Of a stretch of 25,928 nucleotides of DNA, positions 18,134-25,928 are shown one piece after another. The stretch covers positions 1 to 25,928 of the forward strand of contig JAWZXG010000085.1 of the NCBI GenBank assembly GCA_037178625.1, written 5' to 3'. Position 1 is the stretch's first letter. Every line of letters begins with the position of its first letter. Made by a program: the position numbers and the translations under genes. Below the pieces are notes generated by a model, which was given only the letters and a program-made list of their open reading frames with translations, was not told where the DNA came from and did no database searches. This DNA is from Skeletonema tropicum. Lineage: Eukaryota > Bacillariophyta > Thalassiosirophyceae > Thalassiosirales > Thalassiosiraceae.

Positions 18134-19326
18134 CCACCTTTGCAGCGTCGTCCACCAAGAATATCCTTCTCCCAAAAGGAGGATATTATGTTGTTACTGC
18201 CGTTGCCATCACTATCATTTTGATAACAGCTGCAGCTACACCGTCGGCACTCGGCTTTACGACGCCGTTGACCTATGATACAAGACATGATGTAAATCAC
18301 CTGCAGAACAATCGTCGTCGACATACACCATCAGTCAATCACATACCACTCTTCCATTCCAAACGAAACGACAATAACAATAATTTCATAGAAACAACAA
18401 CATCATCCAAAGGGATACGACTCAACAAAGTCTTCAAAGCAACTCATTCACGACGTGCGGCCGACAAACTCATCGAAGAGGGGAGGGTTACTGTCAACGG
18501 AGTTCGTGTTCATGAAAAGGGGGGGTTTAAGGTTGTACCATTTCGTGATGTTGTTACATTGGATGGAAGGGTTGTGGAGGGATGGGAACAGATTAATGCA
18601 ATTTCGAGAGATGATGGTGGTAGGAATGATGATGATCATCAAATAATACGACAGAAGAAAAAACAAAGTCAAAATCAAAATGATGCATCCATTAACGACA
18701 ATCTACAAACATCATCATTTGAATATGTCAAATACTACAAACCAATAGGGGTAACCTGTACCACCGATCTTCGTATCAAAGATAACATCATTGATGCCAT
18801 CCATCAAGATGGGTACATGGCCCGTCATCGAGTCTACCCCGTCGGAAGACTCGATAAGGAAACATCGGGGTTGATCCTTCTAACATCCGATGGGAGGATT
18901 GTCAATGCTGTTCTAAGAGGAGAGAGGAAGCAACCAAAGGTGTACAAGGTAAAGGTAGATGGGTTATTGGAAGATCGTCACATTCAAAGACTGAGGGATG
19001 GAATCATCATTCGAACAGTTGCACAACGAAAAGGTCGGACAGAAGAAGAGAATACTCTTATTGCCAAAACGAAACGGTGTAAGGTTCAACGAATAGGACC
19101 CAGTAGTGTCGAAATGACATTGGTCGAGGGACGGAATCGACAAATTCGGAAAATGATGGAAGCGTTGGGATTTCGTGTGGTACGGTTGCATCGTGTGGAG
19201 TTTATGGGGATACAATTGTCGAGAGGGTTGAAGGAACCTGGAGATTGGGATTATTTGGATGAGGTGGAGATGGATCTTGTGAAGGATGCGTTACGATCGG
19301 CGCAGCAAGATGACGATGATGATTAA
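18130..19326 (+). CDS. Plastid-targeted RsuA/RluB-type rRNA pseudouridine synthase
   Basis: A 398-residue enzyme that isomerises a uridine in ribosomal RNA. Residues 1-43 look like a heterokont plastid leader: hydrophobic segment about 20-36, then ATPSALG|FTTP with Phe after the likely cleavage site. An S4 RNA-binding domain lies at about 96-150 (GIRLNKVFKATHSRRAADKL, then EEGRVTVNGVRV). The synthase domain follows from about 200 (YYKPIGVTCT). Its catalytic Asp242 is in VGRLDKETSGL, and the conserved EGRNRQIRKMMEALGFRV is at 333-350. An Asn/Asp/Gln-rich linker separates the two domains. Bacterial relatives are about 230-290 residues, and the excess is leader, linker and an acidic tail. The likely substrate is plastid 16S or 23S rRNA (inference from leader and family). 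Confidence 0.9.
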   Translation: MTTFAASSTKNILLPKGGYYVVTAVAITIILITAAATPSALGFTTPLTYDTRHDVNHLQNNRRRHTPSVNHIPLFHSKRNDNNNNFIETTTSSKGIRLNKVFKATHSRRAADKLIEEGRVTVNGVRVHEKGGFKVVPFRDVVTLDGRVVEGWEQINAISRDDGGRNDDDHQIIRQKKKQSQNQNDASINDNLQTSSFEYVKYYKPIGVTCTTDLRIKDNIIDAIHQDGYMARHRVYPVGRLDKETSGLILLTSDGRIVNAVLRGERKQPKVYKVKVDGLLEDRHIQRLRDGIIIRTVAQRKGRTEEENTLIAKTKRCKVQRIGPSSVEMTLVEGRNRQIRKMMEALGFRVVRLHRVEFMGIQLSRGLKEPGDWDYLDEVEMDLVKDALRSAQQDDDDD

Positions 19327-19425
19327 GGACGGGTTTATAGATGAGATCTTAGATCTATGTAAGTACAAGTCCTATTTTCAATTTGATCATCGAATCAGTT
19401 AGATTTCTCTAGTCCTTTATCTTCC

Positions 19426-19812
19426 ATGTGTCGTTGCCCAATTACTGACGACAGAAAGAAGCAAGAAAGCCCTATCTTGAGCATCTTCTTGTTCCTTCGC
19501 GTTTGCGGATGCGCCTACATCTTCCATCTAGAGGCAAACCACATCTGGATATCAACTAAAACCAACTACCACTACGGCGGTACAAAAGCCCAGACCCAAC
19601 ACCAACACAACTATCGGGAGAGAAATTTGCTTGTCAAACGGATCAGCCGGACTCAAGGCACTCTCCATCGTCTACAACGAAGACAGCGACCCATAGAGTC
19701 CGAATTATCTCCTTTCAGGCACTACCACCAAACAAGAACCCCTTCTCATTACTCTTGGCTCAATTGCACAGATGAAACACAGTTGTCCAGGGACAAACAC
19801 CTATTCACCTAA
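19426..19812 (+). CDS. Doubtful 128-codon ORF
   Basis: It starts with ATG and encodes a basic, His/Gln/Thr-rich sequence with a short hydrophobic patch (about 18-34). I recognise no domain. It lies 99 bp after the pseudouridine synthase and about 90 bp before the stop of the convergent minus-strand gene. It may be 3'-untranslated sequence of the former or an exon in another frame. Low confidence that it is translated. Confidence 0.25.
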   Translation: MCRCPITDDRKKQESPILSIFLFLRVCGCAYIFHLEANHIWISTKTNYHYGGTKAQTQHQHNYRERNLLVKRISRTQGTLHRLQRRQRPIESELSPFRHYHQTRTPSHYSWLNCTDETQLSRDKHLFT

Positions 19813-19905
19813 CTCCTTCCCAACATGACTGATACCACTCGACTTTTTTCGTTATGCAGCTTCTTTGACCACCATTGCCTTCGTGAATCAATTCGAATCT
19901 CTTTT

Positions 19906-20464
19906 TTAGTAAAAACGAAAGTTCTCTTGCCATCTATCCAGTAATGCTATCATGTCATAAGGACCCACGGTCACTGTTATTGTAGATTCTTGGTTGGCCC
20001 TTCGCATCTTCAGAACAGCCTCAACAGATGTGGGGTACGTCACTCCCAAGACCACACCTGCAGCATGTAAAAAGCACTTGTGCTGGAGCTTCCCAAGGCC
20101 AAGGCTTGTGTAGTACGGCTTTTGGTACTTATAGCTTGGATAGCTCAGGACACCATTTTTTTCTTTGTTATTCGCCGCTGGCATCCCGAGAAGTGGCAAC
20201 AGGTGACATGATAAAACTCCATTGATCTATGCCCGATCGACCCGCATTATCTTGCACATCATTGAGTTGTAGCCGAGTCGTCATCGAATCTAGAGTGTAA
20301 TGAAACCACTTAGCTCCTCTCATCCAATTCACTCTCAGATACTCAACAAACAAACAGGCTACGGCCATCCCGGCAGATTGTGTCATCCAGCCAGTGCGCC
20401 GCAGGTCTATTTGACAACAAGAAGAGAACGATTGGAGATTAAAGAAGTGCAATAGTGGAAGCAC
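19906..20464 (-). CDS. Hypothetical gene spanning the palindrome edge, probably spliced or frameshifted
   Basis: Two overlapping minus-strand frames look like parts of one gene. The upstream part (20464-20168) reads ...TGWMTQSAGMAVACLFVEYL... and TLDSMTTRLQLND. The downstream part (about 20199-19906) reads YPSYKYQKPYYTSLGLGKLQ, then HAAGVVLGVTYPTSVEAVLK, and ends QENFRFY. Neither begins at a convincing ATG, so the true start is further upstream or in another exon. The frames differ by one base, which needs an intron or a base error near 20190. No family is recognised. The palindrome ends inside its coding sequence at 19999, 31 codons before the stop. Confidence 0.45.
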
Positions 20465-21040
20465 AAAGACCTTATGATATCATCTACAATGGTGTGTCTC
20501 CGTTACTAATATATGCATAACCAACTTAAGACTTGTGTTAAAATTCGACAGCGCGCTATCCTATCACCTGTTGCGTACCACCTTAAATTAAGTGGCCAGA
20601 CATGCGCATCTCTGTCTCTGTAGGACGATCACAAGGAACTACCTATTTATTGGCTCATGGCTCCGCAGAGCGCGGCCACGGGCCACATAGTAATGAAAAT
20701 CTTCTCTATGTTCACTTTGTCAATGAAAGACGCTGTCTTAACTTAACTCGTACGTGTCTACCCACGTAGCAAACGATCCTCCTCCAAAGCCAAAGCGATG
20801 GACAGTCAAATTATCATGTTCATCATCTAATCTAGTGGAATTTCAAGATGATAGATATCGGAATAATCGAGGACGAGGCTTTCCTAAGGATCTGTCCAAA
20901 CAGCATTAGTCGGCAAGTTACAGTTCAGCGGCTTCCTCTCTAGCTGTAGAGAGCGGCCACATTCGGCAGCCATGGCGGCCACGGTTTTTGTGTGATTATT
21001 AGTTTGATGTGACCAGACCAACACTTACCTTTCATGTAAA
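20465..21040. other. Gene-poor region
   Basis: No coding frame of note. There is GC-rich GCGGCCAC sequence near 20671 and 20952 and otherwise low information content. It may contain the 5' exons or promoter of the minus-strand gene at 19906-20464, but I could not place them. Confidence 0.4.
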
Positions 21041-21056
21041 GAAAGTTTCACAAAAG

Positions 21057-21200
21057 TTGCAGATTTCATACAAGTTTCACACATGTTGCACACATGTTTC
21101 AAAGTTTGAAACATGTGTGCAACATGTGTGAAACATGTGTGAAACATGTGTGCAACATGTGTGAAACATGTGTGCAACATGTGTGAAACTTGTATGAAAG
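21057..21200. repeat. Hairpin of 11-bp repeats, first copy (asymmetric)
   Basis: It begins TTGCAGATTTCATACAAG and folds about AAAG|TTTG at 21104/21105. The left arm has two inverted units of the 11-bp repeat. The right arm has about seven units of CATGTGTGMAA plus a degenerate one (CTTGTATGAAA). Each unit contains the palindrome ACATGT. Confidence 0.85.
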
Positions 21201-21340
21201 TTGCAGATTTCATACAAGTTTCACACATGTTGCACACATGTTGCACACATGTTGCACACATGTTTCAAAGTTTGAAACATGTGTGCAACATGTGTGCAAC
21301 ATGTGTGAAACATGTGTAAAACTTGTATGAAATCTGCAAC
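21201..21340. repeat. Hairpin of 11-bp repeats, second copy (symmetric)
   Basis: This is a nearly perfect 140-bp palindrome centred at 21270/21271. Each arm is about 70 nt: TTGCAGATTTCATACAAG at the outside, four 11-bp units within, and CAAAG|TTTG at the centre. It lies immediately next to the first hairpin, so the two form a tandem pair of foldbacks. The outer border is 28 bp from the terminal inverted repeat element. Confidence 0.9.
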
Positions 21341-21368
21341 TTTTTGTGAAACATTTGAATCTCAGTTC

Positions 21369-22441
21369 AGGCCCGTTCTGTCAAGAGTTTTTGGAGCCTA
21401 TTCTGGAGGAGCCTATTCTTCCCTCTTTTCTTTTCTATCCGCTTCTTTCGGCAAAATAGGGCTTTTGTTGACAGAATGGCGAAATGGCCCGTCCTATTTT
21501 TGAACGCCGAGTTTCGCCGTAGATTCGGTGATTTCCGAGAATGGCCACCCAATGTAAACCACCATGTCGGCACGATGACATCCTACACAGACGGCCCTTC
21601 AAATACGTCCATAAAGATTATCGGTGTATTATCGATAGCGTCGCTAATAGATATGGCTTATGACAAAATATTCTCACCAGGGCGTCGTTGCAGATGACCT
21701 AGTTATTTAATTAATGAGGCGCCATTCGAAGTGATCAAGATCGACACATGTGGATGCAGTTAGACAATGAATGAAACCACTTCGCCTTGGCATATTACTG
21801 ATATTATTATGAACCGGTAATTCGTCCTCCCGGAATAGCTATCAATATCACGACCCCTACTTCATTTAATTATGATGTGCACACAAAAAAGGCATAAAGT
21901 ACTAGATACACAACTCAGCACAGCAATAAGCCTATGCGGTGGATTTAATAGTGGCGAGCGATAAAACTGTGTCTCTCGATAATATATGCGATAGGTTCGG
22001 TTATTTCAACGCCAATAGTATCAAAGGGGTGAAGAATAAGGGGGGGATTTAGGTAGTCATTAAAACATATATGCAATTATTTTATATTATTATTGAAAAC
22101 TGTATGTAAAACCCTGCGGCTCTACCACTCATGGCATTATTATGTTCGGTTTAGACCACTCGAATCATTTTTAATGGAGTGGCTGAGCGGACATAGCTAC
22201 TAACAGCGGCTATCATGGTGCCGTTGCCAGATTAGACCAGTGTGGATGATAGAGGTGGTGTTTCCGATATTCCTGATCTTCGTTTGAAAATAGGTTTGAA
22301 AATAGGATCGAAAACCTCCTCAAAAAGGGGCTGATTTTGAGGGGGTTTTGAGCCTATTTTCCATCCTATTCTTGAGGTGAGAAAATAGGGACAAGAATAG
22401 GCTCCAAAATAGGCTCAAAAAACTCTTGACAGAACGGGCCT
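21369..22441. mobile_element. Non-autonomous DNA transposon-like element with terminal inverted repeats
   Basis: The two ends are inverted copies over about 50 bp. Both read AGGCCCGTTCTGTCAAGAGT inward and then carry AGCCTATT steps with small gaps. The flanks read CAGTTC (left) and CAGTCT (right), a possible but imperfect target-site duplication. The 1073-bp interior has no transposase; open frames are short. The right subterminal part (22286-22415) has at least seven AATAGG/CCTATT motifs. The left end has a further inverted partial copy of the terminus at 21468-21492 (TTGACAGAATGG). Family not assigned. Confidence 0.65.
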
Positions 22442-23288
22442 CAGTCTCCAACTTCAATTTCAGTGTCCCGATGACCGATGCATGACGTAAACAGGGCACA
22501 TAAAAGAATGGGCTGCGTATCGATTTGATTAGGTTATCCCCTATTTGATTTTGGTAGAAGAAAAATCTAGATATGCAATGCAAGAAAGGCTGTTTTGGGT
22601 GATCCCCTAATAGTAAGTTGTTTGTTCTTCAATCACATCACCCATGAGGCCCCCCACCTCTCAAAATCCATCAAAATGCCTTCACCATGGTGGACTACTA
22701 GTAAAAATGAGGTCAATGAATATGCTTCTATTAGGCTAATAATCGACATTCCCCTCCCCTATTATGGCATAGGATCTCCGAACCGCCGTTTATTTTCCTA
22801 ATGGGGCATCGTCTGTTGTGAAAATGACTATGAACATAACCATCATCGTCGAGTTGGTCGGATGATGCAATTATATTCCTACCATGTCAATGACAACACC
22901 ATCGCCGTCGACGAACACCGAACAACTCCGCCGAACCGACATCAAAAATAATATCCACTATTGGTGAAATATTCTGCTCGACAAGGCTTGTTATTTATTA
23001 ATGGCGGCCGTTTACAGTGACAAGTAATGGTGCAAAAATAATGTGTGGGTGTTGGGATCATTATTATTTGTACAGCCCATGTTGACGCATCCCAGCAACA
23101 ACTAATGACTGGTTCTTCATTACTTAGTATTGGAGAGTAGCGAATCTGCGTTAGTGCCTTGAAGAGGGGGGGGGGTGTTAATTGCAGTGGGTATTCCGTA
23201 AAACTAATTTTGAACACAAGATAATACTTAGAGAGAGGGTAAGTTCAAGAGTGTACATGACGCAATGCCACTTGTGTTATTGTAATCA
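22442..23288. other. Gene-poor region
   Basis: About 850 bp with no convincing gene. It includes a run of ten G at about 23166 and short open frames without coding character. It would contain the 3' flank of the minus-strand gene ending at 23289. Confidence 0.4.
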
Positions 23289-24390
23289 CTAACTTGTTTT
23301 CAATCTTTTAACATCAATTTGAGCATTGGGGTGTGGTGCTGCTGGTCTCTTCGTATCGTTGCTCGTCTTCGACCCTGCGGGATTTGGGGTTGCCTCTCGC
23401 TTGGTCTCTCTGCTCTTCTTGTTCTTGTCGACGCCTGCTGGAGCGGGATGCGGTGTTGCTGGTCTCTTAGTATCGTTGCTTAGCTTCCTCTCAACGCCTG
23501 CGGGATGTGGGGTTGCCGGTTGTTTGGTCTCTTTGCTCTTCTTGTTCTTGTCCACGCATGCTTTCAAATTTGATCGCAGAGACATGTCATGCTTTTGACA
23601 ATGTTGTTCCTTCCACCGACGAAATACAACTGCAAACCTAGAGTGGATCATCTTCCGAAGAATAATTTGGTACACTTCCTCTATCGCCCCTCACACAATT
23701 GGAGTTGGCATGTGCAGGAGACACTGCATAGAATTTGATGTTGGTGTGTCTGCGGGCATAATCTATGACGCTGCGGCAGTACAAATAGAATCCACGACAT
23801 GTGATTCTCAGATTCTTCCATGTCTCAGAAGCAAGGAATTGTGCTTCCCAGTTCTTGTCGCCACTTTTCCTCCGCTCTTGCTGCTTCGAACACAATCGAT
23901 GGAAGTACTCAAGAGACAGCTTCACTTGCTTTTCGTGCCTTCAATGAGAGAGTAACAAATTATTAGTTCAAGATCACAAACACTTCATTACTCCCTTCTC
24001 AAAAGCGGCAGTGATATTGGCAGGAGTTGCTTTCAACGTTGTATAAACTTCGAAATGTTGACGGAAGGTGGTGGTGTCTTTATCATCGGCGGCGGCATCA
24101 GTTTGGATAGTGTTGTTGCTAAAGTAATGACACATTCTTGACCAAATCAGTAACGTTATGTTACCATAGTGTGCTTTGGTGCCCTCTGGTGATATGTAGA
24201 CAAACCGGTGCTGGTTGTAGGGATTAGAAGCACCCACTTTCACACCAGTTTCAAAGTGCATATTTCCCGGGGGTGATTCGTTTCTGTAAACTCTCATCAC
24301 TCTTGCATTGATGTTATGACGTTCCATGACATCTTCCTCTGTCATCCAGACCCCCATCGGACATATCGACGGCTCGGGTGTGACCGCCAT
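23289..24390 (-). CDS. Hypothetical protein with Lys/Pro-rich repeats (probably 3 exons)
   Basis: Three minus-strand open frames follow one another. The first (24390-23974, ATG start) is MAVTPEPSICPMGVW... to FEKG. A 63-bp GT..AG intron (23991-23929) would join it in phase 0 to QVKLSLEYFHRLCSKQQ...DYARRHTNIKF. That frame overlaps a third frame (to 23289), which needs a splice between about 23690 and 23630. The last part is a basic low-complexity tail: DKNKKSKETK and NDTKRPATPHPA-type units occur about four times, with a final KRLKTS. The tail could bind nucleic acid or be nuclear, but no domain is recognised. Exon borders are inferred. Confidence 0.45.
23310..23565 (-). repeat. Imperfect tandem repeat coding KETKxPATPHPAG units
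   Basis: About four alternating units of roughly 60 bp encode DKNKKSKETK..ATPHPAG and SNDTKRPATPHPA. On the plus strand this appears as repeated GGTCTCT...TTGCT and CCTGCGGGAT blocks. Divergence between units is modest. Confidence 0.7.
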
Positions 24391-24742
24391 ATTGACGCAC
24401 AGGCAGGATTGACGTCGGCGAATTACTTGTGCAGTGTTTGATGCTGGCTCGATGTGTAAGAGCCGTTGGCATTGTCATAAATGTTTGCACAAAAGAGAGT
24501 GCGGCAAGCGGCAAGCCTTCCGACTTCCGACATGCGACCGATTTTGAATTTTGAATTTTGCTACTAGCTAACTGTACGTACTTCGAATCTACTGTACCTC
24601 TCGTACATAGAAGAAGAACAAACGGGATGATATGAGTGGTCTGTCTGCGATACGCAGCCCATTCTTTATGTGCCCTGGACGTAAATCGGTGTAATACTCC
24701 TCTCTCTCTAGGCGCTAGAGATATATTAGATATGCAACAACA
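24391..24742. promoter_or_regulatory. Divergent intergenic region
   Basis: 350 bp between the start of the minus-strand hypothetical gene and the plus-strand TPR-like gene. It probably holds both promoters. There is a direct repeat TTTTGAATTTTGAATTTTG at 24541-24559 and a TCTCTCTCT stretch at 24703, 40 bp before the plus-strand ATG. Confidence 0.4.
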
Positions 24743-25549
24743 ATGGCTCCATTTGCAGCGACGGCAGCATTCATCGCAGTGAATCAGGGAGGATTAATAT
24801 TACTAGAGGGCAGCTTTGGAAGCAGCTACTCAAGAGGAGGCGTTGCTGCGATAGCGAAACGAAGATTTTGGTTTCCAGCAAAATTATCAGCCCCAAAAAG
24901 AACATGTCGAAATAATAATCACAACATTTTATACGCTGCCGACGAGGATGACACCCTCCCTCATGACGACAAGGTAGTAGAAAACGTGGCGAAACCATCA
25001 TCACCACTAGCAATGGCTGCAGCTGACTGGTTGGAAGAGGAGGAAGATGAACTAGCATTGTATTGGGATCGATACGACGTTGCAAAGAAAAATAGTGATA
25101 GCAATAAGGAACAACCACAATCAGTGACACCAGCACAACCACTCCAACCTGACAAAGATGATGATACCACCACCGAAGAACGCCTCGATAGATATTACCA
25201 AAGTAGAAACATCGACAGGGGGATGGAACGTCAACATTCTTCTCAAATCAAACAAGCAATTGAAAAGAGTAAAAAAGCCTCCTCTGCAGATGAGGCAATC
25301 CAACTCCTCACACCCATACGACAATACCTACAATATAATACGAAATTGGGTGGCAATGCCTTCTTTGAACTAGCGCAGGCATTGGATGCCAATGATCAAG
25401 TGGATGAGGCAACTGATATTTATGAACAATTGGCATCTAGTCCTCATGCGGAAATTAGGAGAAAGTCGAGAGAATTGTTGGTAATGGGATCATCGCGGCG
25501 GAAGCGTACGTACAATAAAAGTGTTTGGAATTGGTTTTGGGATGTTTAA
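24743..25549 (+). CDS. Hypothetical protein with TPR-like helical segment, possibly plastid-targeted
   Basis: A 268-residue protein in a single frame. Residues 1-55 are hydrophobic and then basic (MAPFAATAAFIAVNQGGLIL, then AKRRFWFPAKLSAPKR), compatible with an organelle-targeting leader but without a clear Phe cleavage motif. Residues about 65-150 are acidic and low-complexity. Residues about 160-250 are helical, with a TPR-like unit LGGNAFFELAQALDANDQV followed by DEATDIYEQLASSPHAEIRR. The C-terminus ends RKRTYNKSVWNWFWDV, basic and then aromatic. No enzyme motif is seen, so a scaffold or assembly role is only a guess. An earlier out-of-frame ATG lies 11 bases upstream. Confidence 0.7.
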   Translation: MAPFAATAAFIAVNQGGLILLEGSFGSSYSRGGVAAIAKRRFWFPAKLSAPKRTCRNNNHNILYAADEDDTLPHDDKVVENVAKPSSPLAMAAADWLEEEEDELALYWDRYDVAKKNSDSNKEQPQSVTPAQPLQPDKDDDTTTEERLDRYYQSRNIDRGMERQHSSQIKQAIEKSKKASSADEAIQLLTPIRQYLQYNTKLGGNAFFELAQALDANDQVDEATDIYEQLASSPHAEIRRKSRELLVMGSSRRKRTYNKSVWNWFWDV

Positions 25550-25639
25550 CGCTAACGTTATATAGGATGGGATGACAACAATACTCTTGATATGTAAATA
25601 TTCATTCAATTCCTTCGTGAATGAGTACGATTTCTGATC

Positions 25640-25927
25640 TTAGGCAAGGTCAAGAGAGCTAAAACCATTTGGCCCAATGATCTTTTGATAATGAGAATTC
25701 TTGATGAATGGTTCTAATCGCTTCTCGGAATCTGGATAGGTAATCCTTGCTGTGATTGCCACACGATATCCTCGACGAGGGTCGGACGAAACGATGGGTT
25801 CATCCTCGTCTTTTTCATCCTTGGAAAAGAGAGGAGTGTGAAAAATGCCATGCTGTGCATGTCCCTGTAGTCCAGCTCGTTGAACGTGGATCATTCCATG
25901 AGTCGTTCGAATTCCACGGGCTGCCAG
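25640..25927 (-). CDS. 3' end of hypothetical protein, cut by window end
   Basis: The frame is open from the window end to a stop at 25640 (95 codons visible). It includes ...RGIRTTHGMIHVQRAGLQG..., an acidic patch KDEKDEDEP, then SDPRRGYRVAITARITYP and a C-terminus GPNGFSSLDLA. The Met at 25894 need not be the start, since the frame continues upstream past it. No family is recognised. It converges on the TPR-like gene with about 90 bp between stops. Confidence 0.5.
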   Translation of the reverse strand: MAARGIRTTHGMIHVQRAGLQGHAQHGIFHTPLFSKDEKDEDEPIVSSDPRRGYRVAITARITYPDSEKRLEPFIKNSHYQKIIGPNGFSSLDLA

Positions 25928-25928
25928 G

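Larger units (their letters stand above)
10100..19999. repeat. Right arm of giant inverted repeat
   Basis: This is the mirror copy of 1-9930. Here every recognised gene has an open, full-length reading frame, so this arm is the reference version. The repeat stops at or after 19999, inside the coding sequence of a minus-strand hypothetical gene, and unique sequence follows to the window end. Confidence 0.97.

Noticed and set aside
21025..21261. Minus-strand Cys/His-rich open frame that looks like a metal-binding repeat protein
   Set aside because: The Cys and His pattern is a by-product of reading the 11-bp CATGTGTG repeats. The region is a nucleotide palindrome with no start context or flanking coding signal.
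21040..21345. CRISPR-like array
   Set aside because: The 11-bp units are contiguous, without unique spacers, and arranged as inverted arms in a eukaryotic genome.
21476..21697. 73-codon open frame inside the terminal inverted repeat element (MAKWPVLFLNAEFRR...)
   Set aside because: It starts within the inverted partial terminus, is short, and has no transposase motif.

Overview
This is eukaryotic nuclear DNA, most likely from a diatom and probably a centric one. The support is: spliced genes with GT..AG introns; a pseudouridine synthase whose N-terminus looks like a heterokont bipartite plastid-targeting leader (hydrophobic stretch, then ALG|FTTP with Phe after the cleavage site); a BspA-type leucine-rich-repeat protein with the helical tail seen in diatom members of that family; a phytochelatin synthase-like protein; and many Asp/Glu/Asn runs. 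No bacterial operon structure and no rRNA or tRNA gene was seen.

The dominant structure is a giant inverted repeat. Bases 1-9930 are the reverse complement of 10100-19999, around a 169-bp non-palindromic spacer. The right arm carries intact genes, from the centre outward: phytochelatin synthase-like (+), BspA-type LRR protein (+), a spliced RBM5/RBM10-like splicing factor (+), an SLC43/FMP42-like MFS transporter (-), a plastid RsuA/RluB-type pseudouridine synthase (+), a doubtful 128-codon ORF (+), and the 3' part of a hypothetical gene (-). The left arm holds the same genes in mirror order, but all five recognisable genes are frameshifted there. The differences I found by reading the arms against each other are short indels, mostly +1 in short homopolymers; I found no clear base substitution in the stretches compared. 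That fits a low-accuracy second copy (a fold-back or strand-switch long-read artefact at a contig end) better than an old duplication, although a recent real inverted duplication cannot be excluded from sequence alone.

Beyond the palindrome (20000-25928) lie the 5' part of the hypothetical minus-strand gene, a gene-poor stretch with two nested hairpins built of 11-bp repeats (21057-21340), a 1.07-kb element with terminal inverted repeats and no transposase (21369-22441), a minus-strand hypothetical gene that is probably spliced and has Lys/Pro-rich repeats, a plus-strand TPR-like hypothetical protein, and the 3' end of a further minus-strand gene cut by the window end.

The most informative biology is the RBM5/10-like gene. 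It has two RanBP2 zinc fingers, each split by a phase-0 intron at the same codon, plus OCRE, C2H2 and G-patch domains but no RRM. Also notable are the catalytic-domain-only, membrane-anchored phytochelatin synthase-like protein, a cluster of four CGGGCAACTA motifs upstream of the splicing-factor gene, and an E2F-like site in a divergent promoter.
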